A stretch of 6,578 nt of DNA from JAGUYA01 sp043802425 (GCA_043802425.1 JAZDLA010000046.1:1-6578); one strand, 5' to 3'; shown: positions 1-5,387, counted from the stretch's first letter. Translations and numbers: made by a program. The notes: generated from the sequence alone by a model not told the origin.

Positions 1-567
1 GGAGACTTAACGCAGGCGGTGAACAGGGGCGTAGAGCTGGGATATAAAAAAGGATACCTCAGGACTTCGGTGATCAAAAATCCTTTATTGCGCGTAAAGC
101 CGGGATATTCCCCTGCGCTGATACATACGGAGATTATTAGGGGTGATAAGCTTAAAATTACTATTCTGCCCAAGGGTTTTGGCTGTGAAAACAAGACGCA
201 GCTTAAAATGTTCAATCCTACCGTCGGCATTTTAGAAATTAAGAAGTTTGTTACCGAATCAGCGGGCTTAGCTGGCCCGGATGCCTGCCCGCCTTATGTG
301 GTGGGTGTAGGAATCGGCGGCACTGCAGACTATGCCTGTTTTTTGGCCAAGAAGGCACTTTTAAGGCCACTGGGAGTTAGAGCCGGTAAGCTAGAGAGAG
401 ATTTATGCAAAACAATCAATAAGCTTGGCATCGGGCCGATGGGCTTAGGCGGTAAGGCTACCTGCTTAAGGGTAAACCTACAGGTCCGTCCTACGCATAT
501 TGCCGGATTACCCGTGGCAGTAAATATCAGCTGCCATGCCTTAAGAAGCGCGACAGCTACCCTATGA
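1..567 (+). CDS. fumA: Class I fumarate hydratase, alpha subunit (5'-truncated by window edge)
   Basis: C-terminal 188 residues of the alpha subunit of the two-subunit, iron-sulfur class I fumarase/tartrate dehydratase family, which interconverts fumarate and malate in the TCA cycle. The frame is open from base 1, so the GTG at 19 is internal and the true start lies upstream. Visible family motifs are an LRTS segment, KGFGCEN, the DACPPYVVGVGIGGT block and the terminal HIAGLPVAVN followed by SCHALR. Class I enzymes bind a 4Fe-4S cluster with three cysteines. Two are visible, in ACPP (visible residue 96) and SCHALR (visible residue 178). The third normally sits in the CQDTG motif, upstream of the window. 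The stop TGA at 565-567 overlaps the next gene's ATG, indicating translational coupling. Substrate could also be L-tartrate or another hydroxy-diacid, because these families are hard to separate by sequence; fumarase is more likely in a housekeeping setting. Confidence 0.93.
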   Translation, partial: GDLTQAVNRGVELGYKKGYLRTSVIKNPLLRVKPGYSPALIHTEIIRGDKLKITILPKGFGCENKTQLKMFNPTVGILEIKKFVTESAGLAGPDACPPYVVGVGIGGTADYACFLAKKALLRPLGVRAGKLERDLCKTINKLGIGPMGLGGKATCLRVNLQVRPTHIAGLPVAVNISCHALRSATATL

Positions 568-1043
568 AAAAAATAAATACCCCCTTAGAGAAAAAAGAGA
601 TCAGGAAATTAAAGGCCGGAGAGGAAGTTTTATTGAGCGGAATTATCTATACTGCCAGGGACCAGGCGCATAAGAGATTAATAAAAGAAAAGAAATCACC
701 GATAGACTTAAAGGGCGCGGTTATTTATTATTGCGCCCCCACAGCTAAGCCTAAAGCCAGAGTCATCGGCTCCTGCGGCCCCACCACTTCAAGCCGTATG
801 GATGCGTTTACGCCCGCGCTTTTAAAAAAAGGAATCGTGGCGATGATCGGTAAGGGCAGGCGTTCTCAAGCCGTAAGAGAGGCGATAAAAAAATGCGGGG
901 CAGTCTATTTTCTGACTTATGCCGGCTGCGGCGCACTCCTCTCAAAATATATTAAAAAGGCTGATGTCGTTGCCTATAAAGATTTAGGCCCCGAAGCAAT
1001 TTATAAACTTGAAGTAAAAAATTTCCCATTATTCGTCACATAA
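564..1043 (+). CDS. fumB: Class I fumarate hydratase, beta subunit
   Basis: Beta subunit (159 aa) partnering the alpha subunit just upstream; together they form the class I fumarase. The ATG lies inside the ATGA overlap with the alpha stop. No clear Shine-Dalgarno site precedes it, so translation probably depends on coupling. Motifs in order: LLSGIIYTARDQAHKRL (residues 23-39), the GPTTSSRMD signature (72-80), IGKGRRS (95-101), and VVAYKDLGPEAIYKLEV (135-151), all typical of TtdB/FumB C-terminal-type domains. The protein ends at FPLFVT, whereas relatives as I recall them continue with a short 'V-ID-x-x-G' segment and are around 180-200 aa, so the C-terminus looks about 10-20 residues short. 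The stop codon abuts a palindrome (1043-1078), which may explain this. The symbol fumB is used in the sense of the two-subunit enzyme, not of E. coli FumB. Confidence 0.92.
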   Translation: MKKINTPLEKKEIRKLKAGEEVLLSGIIYTARDQAHKRLIKEKKSPIDLKGAVIYYCAPTAKPKARVIGSCGPTTSSRMDAFTPALLKKGIVAMIGKGRRSQAVREAIKKCGAVYFLTYAGCGALLSKYIKKADVVAYKDLGPEAIYKLEVKNFPLFVT

Positions 1044-1078
1044 GGGACACCCAATCAACTAAAGCTAAGGGTGTCCCT
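1043..1078. repeat. Perfect 10-bp inverted repeat (REP-like palindrome) on the fumB stop codon
   Basis: AGGGACACCC at 1043-1052 is the exact reverse complement of GGGTGTCCCT at 1069-1078, with a 16-nt A-rich loop. The left arm includes the last base of the fumB stop codon. No T-run follows, so it is not a standard intrinsic terminator, although it could protect or end the upstream mRNA. The GGGACAC core recurs in the palindrome before rdgB, which suggests a dispersed family of short repeats. Confidence 0.75.
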
Positions 1079-1086
1079 CAACTAAC

Positions 1087-1094
1087 GAGGAGAG
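1087..1094 (+). promoter_or_regulatory. Shine-Dalgarno site of rph
   Basis: GAGGAGAG precedes the two adjacent start codons of rph. The AGGAG core ends 5 nt before the first ATG (1098) and 8 nt before the second (1101). Both spacings are workable, and the second is closer to optimum. This is the clearest ribosome binding site in the window. Confidence 0.7.
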
Positions 1095-1097
1095 ATC

Positions 1098-1814
1098 ATG
1101 ATGCGTCTGGATGCGAGGGGATTAGATAAAATAAGAAAAGTGAATATTACGCGTAATTATAATAAGTATGCTGAGGGCTCTTGCTTAATAGAATTAGGCA
1201 GTACCCGGGTAATTTGCACTGCCTCTATTGAGGAGGTCGTACCGCCGTTTTTAAAAGGCACCGGTAGCGGCTGGGTCACTGCGGAATACGGCATGCTCCC
1301 GCGTTCCTGCTCGACTCGTATCAGGCGCGGTAAGGATTCCGGCAGAACCTATGAAATCCAACGCTTAGTCGGTCGTTCGCTTAGGGCGGTTATGGATACC
1401 AGGCCTATCGGCGAGCGTACTATCTGGATAGATTGCGATGTTATCCAGGCAGACGGCGGAACGCGTACTGCCTCCATCACCGGAAGCTTTATCGCCTTAG
1501 CCGACGCCCTGCTTAAGCTCAGGAAAGACGGCGTAATCAGCAAAATTCCGCTTAAAGATTTTGTGGCCGCAACCAGCGTGGGCATGGTAAACGGTGAGTT
1601 GCTTCTAGACTTAGCTTACGATGAGGATTCCAAGGCCGAAGTGGATATGAATATCGTGATGACCGGTAAAGGCGAATTTATCGAGATCCAGGGAACAGCC
1701 GAGCGCAAGACCTTTGATAAAGAGCAGATGGACAGGCTCCTAGCTTTAGCGAAAAAGGGAATCGCCGAATTAGTCGAGATACAGAGGAATCTTTTAAAAA
1801 ACATTATTGTTTAA
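1098..1814 (+). CDS. rph: Ribonuclease PH (tRNA nucleotidyltransferase)
   Basis: Phosphorolytic 3'-5' exoribonuclease that trims the 3' trailer of tRNA precursors using inorganic phosphate; the family forms cytoplasmic hexamers. The 238-aa length is normal. Diagnostic segments are TASIEEVVPPFLKG (residues 41-54), GWVTAEYGMLPRS (58-70), GRTYEIQRLVGRSLRAV (82-98), DCDVIQADGGTRTASITG (112-129, with R123 at the phosphate-binding position) and YDEDSKAEVDMN (174-185, with D177 and D183 as the likely metal-binding acidic pair). The end, EIQGTAERKTF...LAKKGIAELVEIQR, is also typical. Two ATGs stand in tandem; relatives begin MR-x-D-x-R, so the second (1101) may be the real start. Between the LPRS and SGRT motifs the loop is about five residues shorter than in the Bacillus and proteobacterial proteins I recall. 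Rdgb-type pyrophosphatase follows at 76 nt, a common pairing, and probably shares the transcript. Confidence 0.97.
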   Translation: MMRLDARGLDKIRKVNITRNYNKYAEGSCLIELGSTRVICTASIEEVVPPFLKGTGSGWVTAEYGMLPRSCSTRIRRGKDSGRTYEIQRLVGRSLRAVMDTRPIGERTIWIDCDVIQADGGTRTASITGSFIALADALLKLRKDGVISKIPLKDFVAATSVGMVNGELLLDLAYDEDSKAEVDMNIVMTGKGEFIEIQGTAERKTFDKEQMDRLLALAKKGIAELVEIQRNLLKNIIV

Positions 1815-1846
1815 ACATCTCATAGGGGTAGTTCTTAAGCCAATCG

Positions 1847-1883
1847 AGGGACGGTTCTCTTGCTAATCGGAGAAGTGTCCCCT
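1847..1883. repeat. Imperfect palindrome (REP-like) between rph and rdgB
   Basis: GGGAC (1848-1852) pairs with GTCCC (1877-1881) and TTCTC (1855-1859) with GAGAA (1870-1874). One G-T wobble and one mismatch lie between the two helices, and the loop is 10 nt. The right arm read on the minus strand is AGGGGACACTTCTC, sharing the GGGACAC core with the palindrome at 1043-1078. The pattern AGGGACGGTTCTC resembles short REP-like repeats I have seen scattered in Omnitrophota and Desulfobacterota genomes; that family assignment is from memory. The element ends 7 nt before the rdgB ATG and there is no T-run. Confidence 0.65.
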
Positions 1884-1890
1884 TATAATT

Positions 1891-2484
1891 ATGGAACTGG
1901 TAGTCGCCACCAAAAATAAGAAGAAACTCCGGGAGATTAAAGAAATTTTAAAAGGCCTTAACCTTAAGATCTTCTCGCTGGCAGATTATTCCAAAACTCC
2001 CCGTATCATCGAAAACGGCAAGACCTTCCGCGAAAATGCAATAAAAAAAGCAGTCAAGATCGCGCATTTTACCAAAAAACTAACCTTAGGCGAAGATTCC
2101 GGCCTTTGTGTGGATATCCTAAAAGGCAAGCCCGGGGTTTATTCTTCGCGTTTTTCCGGTAAAGATAAAAGCGATCACAAAAACAACTTAAAATTGCTTA
2201 AGTTACTGGAAGGTTTGCCCGTAAAAAAAAGGAGAGCGTATTATTGCTCTGCCGTAGCTTTGGCGGATAAAGGCGGCCTGGTAGCGGTAGTGGAGGGAAA
2301 GTGTAGCGGCTACATCGGGTCTGTTTTAAGAGGCCATTTTGGGTTCGGCTATGACCCTTTATTCGTCATACCTAGATATCAAAAAACCTTTGCGCAACTG
2401 GGGCCCCGTATCAAGCACAGGATGAGCCACCGTTTCCGCGCCCTTCGAAAAATCAAGCCGGCCCTGGCTACTTACCTAAAATAA
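1891..2484 (+). CDS. rdgB: XTP/dITP diphosphatase (RdgB/HAM1 family non-canonical purine NTP pyrophosphatase)
   Basis: Hydrolyses deaminated purine nucleotides (dITP, ITP, XTP) to monophosphate and pyrophosphate, keeping them out of DNA and RNA; a cytoplasmic Mg-dependent homodimer in characterised members. The 197-aa length fits. Family motifs: VVATKNKKKLREI at the N-terminus (residues 4-16, phosphate-binding T/S-x-N-x-x-K), TFRENA (45-50), GEDSGLCVD (67-75, where D69 matches the catalytic acidic position; the preceding residue is Glu rather than the Asp of E. coli), PGVYSSRFSG (81-90), GFGYDPLF (151-158) and MSHRFRA (178-184). The start is set by the family's N-terminus. No Shine-Dalgarno lies at a normal distance: the nearest GGAG (1869-1872) is 18 nt away and inside the upstream palindrome. 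The 3' end overlaps the convergent AsmA-like gene by 17 bp. Confidence 0.96.
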   Translation: MELVVATKNKKKLREIKEILKGLNLKIFSLADYSKTPRIIENGKTFRENAIKKAVKIAHFTKKLTLGEDSGLCVDILKGKPGVYSSRFSGKDKSDHKNNLKLLKLLEGLPVKKRRAYYCSAVALADKGGLVAVVEGKCSGYIGSVLRGHFGFGYDPLFVIPRYQKTFAQLGPRIKHRMSHRFRALRKIKPALATYLK

Positions 2485-4948
2485 GATCCTTAATATTTTT
2501 TATTAGATCTACAGCTACGGGGACAATTTTATAGGCAGGTTTCTGGATTGTCCCGTTTACCTTAATGGTGATGGCGTTACTGAGGCTTCCTAGTATTGCG
2601 GTGGTAAATTTACGGATATCCGCCGAATCACGGACCAGGTCTTTATTAGCTTCGGTATATACGGTAAAATCCAGCGTTGCGTCGAATCCCGCCTTACCCT
2701 GGCAGGTAAGATTAAGTTGCTCGCCGGTAAGCCTTAAATTTTCCGTAGAGACGAATTTATCCGCCACCGTAAAATCAGCTCCGGCATCCTTAAAAATAAT
2801 CTTCTCATAATCCGGCAGGAGGAATAATTCTCCCAGCCCCTTAAAAAGATTAAGCTGCCAGAGTTTTCCGTCTTTGATGGAAAAGGCGCCGCCACCCTTT
2901 AAGGCGGCCGGGTCTTTAAAATTCCCGTTTAAGTCCGCGTTGACATTCAGTATCCCGGTTATATCCTGCCCCTTAGGGTTTATGTCCGGATTTAATTTTG
3001 CTAGATCAATACCCGAGCCGGTAAATTTCAGGGCGTAGGTGGGTATATCGGGTTTTAAGTCAGAACTAAAATCCAGTTTTATCGTCCCGGAGTAGCCGGA
3101 GGCAGTAAGTGGGCTGATGTTGAGCAGGCTGTTTTTCTGGGCTACGGTAAAAGTAAGCCCGCTGATTTTTAAGTTATAGGCAGAGAATGTGTCAGCCTTG
3201 GCGTTTGCGGTGACAACCCAGTTCTTGTAGTCTTTGGTTTTTCCGGTTAATGATCCTTTTATGTTTAAGATACCCTCGGGTTTTATCTGTTTGAATGTCC
3301 CTGTCAGGTTAGCAGGTAGGAATGTTAGAATATCCTGGGGTTTAAGGCTTAATTCCGCATACATATCCAGCCCCGGATTAGCGCCGTCCTGCGTATCGAT
3401 GCTGCCTTTGATATTGAATTCGGAATCAGCGTATTTTCCGGAGAGTGCGTTTATCCGCACCAGTTTATTCTTGACCTTGATATCGGAGGCTAATTTGAGG
3501 TTCTGCGAGGCCAGGTCAAAATTTATTTGAGGCGCCTGAAAATTCAGGAGTTTTCCGGTGGAAGTATACCCCGTATTGAGATAATTAAAAGATAAATTAT
3601 TCCAGTTAAGGTCAGAAGGGGTTAAGTCCACCTTTCCTTTAAGATTATTCAGGGGTTCTTTTAACAGCGCAGTCTGCAGTTTGGCATCTTTTAATTCTAG
3701 GCCAACCTTTATATCCAGAGGCAGCTTACTTAGTGAACCCGCTATATTTATATCAGCCTTGGCTATGCCGCTTAAGCTTAGCCCTTCGATTTTAGAGGGT
3801 AAGACCAGGAGCGCTTTTTCTAAGTTCAGCTGTTCAGAGGCAAGGTTAGCCTTTAGAGAGGGATTAAGGAAATTCTCCAGTGTGCCTTTAAGTGTACAGG
3901 TAGAATCCAGGGTCTGTAATTTTAAGTTATCCGTCCAGACTTTATCTTTAATTAAGCTTAGGTCACCCGAAATGTTACTTATCTTTTGTATATATTCCAG
4001 GCCATTGATATCGGCTTTAATAATCTGGAAATTCGCCTTATAATCCAGCGTTTTCTTATCGATAGCATAACTAATTTCAGGCGCAATATTAATGTCTCCT
4101 AAGATGGTCAGGCTCTCTTTTCTTAATTCCAGGGCCTTGGCGGAGAGGTTTCCTTTAAGGCTTATCGTGTTCTCTTTAAGCTTAAGGTCAAGATCACTAT
4201 TTTCCACGCTGCCGCTAGCAATAGAGAGGGGCAGCGTTTTTAAATAGGGATTGAATTCGGGGATGATCAGGTTGACAAAATTTAATTTAGCGTTAACTTC
4301 TTTGGAGAGCAGGCTATACTTGCCGTCGACAGATAATTTAGTGATTCCCTGTTTGTCCGTAAGCAGCTTACCCTGGATTAAAAAGGCTATTTCTGCTGGA
4401 AGCTTAAAGCCCAATCCGATATTTAAGTCCTGGATAGTTTTATTGAATACGGGAGTCAGGCGTTCATCCGCGAACACGAGTTTGCCGTTAAAGAGGTTTA
4501 TTTTATAGATGAGGAAAGAAAATTTAATCTTTGGCTGTTTCTGCAGGGTAGGGGGGGGAAGAAAAACATTGGAAAAATTAAAGCTATTGTCTTTATGGTA
4601 ACGCGCATACAGGTAGGGTGAATCTATATGCATTACAGGTATGATAACTTTTCTTTCCTTAAATAAAGGCACCAGGAGGATCTGGAAGGAGGCTTCTTTT
4701 ATCGTCAGGATAGTATTATTCTTATCCTTTAATTTATCGTAAACAGTAATGCCTTCGATGATCAGCCCTCTTACGGGAGTATACTTGAGCTTATCGATCT
4801 GGACGTTATAATGCAGGTATGCCTGGAGGCCATCAGCAATGCGGCTTTTTATTTTGATAGGCAGGTATACGTTATTCAGGTAGAGTATCCCCGCGGCAAT
4901 GGAGAATAGATTGATTAATATAATACCGATGATTATCGCTTTTTTCAT
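2468..4948 (-). CDS. AsmA-like envelope protein, single N-terminal membrane anchor
   Basis: An 826-aa protein with a short basic start (MKK), one hydrophobic segment at about residues 4-27 (AIIIGIILINLFSIAAGILY) and a long exported region made almost entirely of alternating beta-strand-like repeats. Near the start, KIKSRIADGLQAYL...VRGLIIEGITVYDK matches the AsmA-type N-terminal pattern. Near the end, GGGAFSIKDGKLWQL (about 685-699), DAGADFTVADKFVSTENLRLTGEQLNLTCQGK and LDFTVYTE match the AsmA C-terminal region. Characterised relatives (AsmA, YhdP, TamB) are anchored in the inner membrane and span the periplasm, and several carry phospholipids to the outer membrane; the same role here is inferred from family and architecture only. 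No good Shine-Dalgarno precedes the ATG (the upstream sequence is TATAGTTGAT), so the start rests on the membrane anchor. A C8 run lies at codons 131-133. The 3' end overlaps rdgB tail-to-tail, and no terminator separates them. Confidence 0.85.
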   Translation of the reverse strand: MKKAIIIGIILINLFSIAAGILYLNNVYLPIKIKSRIADGLQAYLHYNVQIDKLKYTPVRGLIIEGITVYDKLKDKNNTILTIKEASFQILLVPLFKERKVIIPVMHIDSPYLYARYHKDNSFNFSNVFLPPPTLQKQPKIKFSFLIYKINLFNGKLVFADERLTPVFNKTIQDLNIGLGFKLPAEIAFLIQGKLLTDKQGITKLSVDGKYSLLSKEVNAKLNFVNLIIPEFNPYLKTLPLSIASGSVENSDLDLKLKENTISLKGNLSAKALELRKESLTILGDINIAPEISYAIDKKTLDYKANFQIIKADINGLEYIQKISNISGDLSLIKDKVWTDNLKLQTLDSTCTLKGTLENFLNPSLKANLASEQLNLEKALLVLPSKIEGLSLSGIAKADINIAGSLSKLPLDIKVGLELKDAKLQTALLKEPLNNLKGKVDLTPSDLNWNNLSFNYLNTGYTSTGKLLNFQAPQINFDLASQNLKLASDIKVKNKLVRINALSGKYADSEFNIKGSIDTQDGANPGLDMYAELSLKPQDILTFLPANLTGTFKQIKPEGILNIKGSLTGKTKDYKNWVVTANAKADTFSAYNLKISGLTFTVAQKNSLLNISPLTASGYSGTIKLDFSSDLKPDIPTYALKFTGSGIDLAKLNPDINPKGQDITGILNVNADLNGNFKDPAALKGGGAFSIKDGKLWQLNLFKGLGELFLLPDYEKIIFKDAGADFTVADKFVSTENLRLTGEQLNLTCQGKAGFDATLDFTVYTEANKDLVRDSADIRKFTTAILGSLSNAITIKVNGTIQKPAYKIVPVAVDLIKNIKDLILGK

Positions 4949-4981
4949 ATCAACTATATAGTGTACTCTAAAATTTACAGA

Positions 4982-5009
4982 TTGAAAAGTTTTTTTTCAG
5001 TGTTATAAT
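4982..5009 (+). promoter_or_regulatory. Strong sigma70-type promoter with extended -10, facing the tRNA locus
   Basis: TTGAAA (4982-4987) and TATAAT (5004-5009) are separated by 16 nt, and TG at 5001-5002 forms an extended -10 (TGTTATAAT). Transcription would start near 5016 and run into the tRNA-like repeats, tRNA-Pro, tRNA-Arg and perhaps the DUF748-like gene. The spacer contains a T8 run (4990-4997). No equally good promoter is visible for the divergent AsmA-like gene, although TATATA lies about 7 nt before its ATG on the minus strand. Confidence 0.75.
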
Positions 5010-5022
5010 TAAGTGTTAAGCT

Positions 5023-5036
5023 GGATTAGGTAATCC
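5023..5036 (+). other. Small hairpin in the tRNA leader
   Basis: GGATT (5023-5027) pairs with AATCC (5032-5036) around an AGGT loop (the flanking A and T could add a strained sixth pair). It lies just after the predicted transcription start and directly adjoins the first tRNA-like unit. There is no T-run, so it is probably a leader structure, possibly a processing landmark. Confidence 0.4.
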
Positions 5037-5099
5037 GAGTATAGTATAGCTGGAGTACCGTTTTTCCCGAGAGTAAATGAGAGCGAAGTATATACTCCG
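5034..5099 (+). pseudogene. tRNA-Gly-like remnant, unit 1 of a degenerate tandem pair
   Basis: This stretch folds partly like a tRNA. CCGAGTA (5035-5041) pairs at six of seven positions with TACTCCG (5093-5099). T and A stand at positions 8 and 9. GTAT (5044-5047) pairs with GTAC (5055-5058) as a D-stem around AGCTGGA, which holds the GG pair. TTCCCGA (5064-5070) sits where an anticodon loop would be, reading CCC (Gly) with a weak, wobble-rich stem. No T-arm with GGTTCRAATCC can be found, and only 17 nt remain where 22 are expected. I read it as a decayed tRNA-Gly or a tRNA-shaped leader element rather than a working tRNA. A 50-nt part (5034-5083) is repeated in degenerate form at 5096-5143. 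Confidence 0.45.
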
Positions 5100-5143
5100 C
5101 TTATAGTTTAGCGGTAGTACATTTTTCCAACAGTAAAATAGAG
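5096..5143 (+). pseudogene. tRNA-Gly-like remnant, unit 2 of a degenerate tandem pair
   Basis: Aligned with unit 1 at an offset of 62 then 61 nt, the first 25 columns have 20 identities, followed by a shared TTTTTCC and a shared AGTAAA. The segment ATAGTTTAGCGGTAGTACA strongly resembles the D-arm of tRNA-Gly, and TTTCCAA resembles a Gly(TCC) anticodon loop. The anticodon stem does not pair, the D-stem has a T-T mismatch, and there is no T-arm or matching acceptor strand. CCGCT (5097-5101) and AGCGG (5110-5114) form an alternative 5-bp hairpin. The unit ends 8 nt before tRNA-Pro. Confidence 0.45.
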
Positions 5144-5151
5144 AAAAATGA

Positions 5152-5226
5152 CGGGGCGTGGCTCAGTTTGGCTAGAGCGCTTGCTTTGGGAGCAAGAGGT
5201 CACAGGTTCAAATCCTGTCGCCCCGA
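5152..5226 (+). tRNA. tRNA-Pro(TGG)
   Basis: Full cloverleaf of 75 nt. The acceptor CGGGGCG (5152-5158) pairs perfectly with CGCCCCG (5219-5225), with discriminator A at 5226. The D-stem is GCTC/GAGC, the anticodon stem CTTGC (5180-5184) with GCAAG (5192-5196), and the T-arm ACAGG TTCAAAT CCTGT. The anticodon TGG is at 5187-5189 with G at position 37, which identifies proline and reads CCN codons. CCA is not encoded (TAAA follows the discriminator), so it must be added after 3' trimming. The C at position 1 is normal for bacterial tRNA-Pro. Confidence 0.96.
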
Positions 5227-5233
5227 TAAATGA

Positions 5234-5276
5234 GGCCCAAGCTTATGTTCGCTATCACTCCATAAGCTTGCTGGCC
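5234..5276. repeat. Long palindrome (14 bp with one bulge) just after tRNA-Pro
   Basis: CAAGCTTATG (5238-5247) is the exact reverse complement of CATAAGCTTG (5261-5270), with a 13-nt loop. GGCC at 5234-5237 continues the stem with GGCC at 5273-5276 across a CT bulge. Its position 8 nt after tRNA-Pro suggests a processing or protection hairpin. It is followed by GAATTTATA rather than a clean T-run, so intrinsic termination is doubtful. It may equally be a dispersed repeat. Confidence 0.65.
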
Positions 5277-5283
5277 GAATTTA

Positions 5284-5340
5284 TACCAACGGCTGCGAGT
5301 GGATTTTTTTTAGAATCCGCGAAGCGCCTAGCCGTTGGTA
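5284..5340. repeat. Long inverted repeat (11 bp perfect outer stem) with inner GGATT hairpin
   Basis: TACCAACGGCT (5284-5294) is the exact reverse complement of AGCCGTTGGTA (5330-5340). Inside, GCG (5295-5297) can pair with CGC (5325-5327) and GGATT (5301-5305) with AATCC (5314-5318) around a T-rich loop. The size (57 nt) and nested design resemble a miniature mobile palindrome or REP-type element. The inner block with GGATT, a T-run and AATCCGCGAAGCG resembles a repeat I associate with uncultured-lineage genomes, but that is from memory. Confidence 0.6.
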
Positions 5341-5387
5341 GATAATGTAGCAGTACGATAATAGCAATACACTTAGCCATTGGTAGA
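5330..5387 (+). repeat. Degenerate short direct repeats between the two tRNAs
   Basis: AGCCGTTGGTAGA (5330-5342) recurs as AGCCATTGGTAGA (5375-5387), 12 of 13 identical. Between them, GATAATGTAGCAGTAC (5341-5356) is followed at once by GATAATAGCAATAC (5357-5370), a tandem pair differing by a 2-nt deletion and one substitution. The second AGCC copy lacks an upstream partner arm, so it looks like a partial copy of the 5284-5340 palindrome. No gene is supported anywhere in 5227-5404. Confidence 0.5.

Noticed and set aside
19..21. GTG as the start of the fumarase alpha gene
   Set aside because: The frame is open to base 1 and the residues before it (GDLTQA) continue family homology, so the gene is cut by the window edge.
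1043..1078. Intrinsic terminator after the fumarase genes
   Set aside because: The stem is good but is followed by CAACTAACGAGG rather than a T-run.
1349..1804. Minus-strand reading frames of 78 and 62 aa inside rph
   Set aside because: They are antisense to strongly conserved RNase PH sequence and have no family features or ribosome binding sites.
2565..4508. Four plus-strand reading frames (81-120 aa) inside the AsmA-like gene
   Set aside because: All are antisense shadows of a continuous 826-codon gene; their compositions (Ser/Ile/Leu rich, no motifs) are typical of reversed coding sequence.
5037..5097. A functional third tRNA built on the exact GAGTATA/TATACTC pair
   Set aside because: That stem conflicts with the T8-A9 register, and the unit has no T-arm and a poor anticodon stem; reported as a tRNA-like remnant instead.
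5016..5150. T-box riboswitch upstream of tRNA-Pro
   Set aside because: No T-box TGGN bulge motif or antiterminator/terminator pair is recognisable, and T-boxes control synthetase or amino-acid genes rather than tRNAs.
5148..5345. 65-aa reading frame MTGRGSVWLERLLWEQEVTGSNPVAP...
   Set aside because: It is a translation of the tRNA-Pro gene; the WLERLLWEQEVTGSNPVAP string is a well-known spurious peptide from tRNA sequence.
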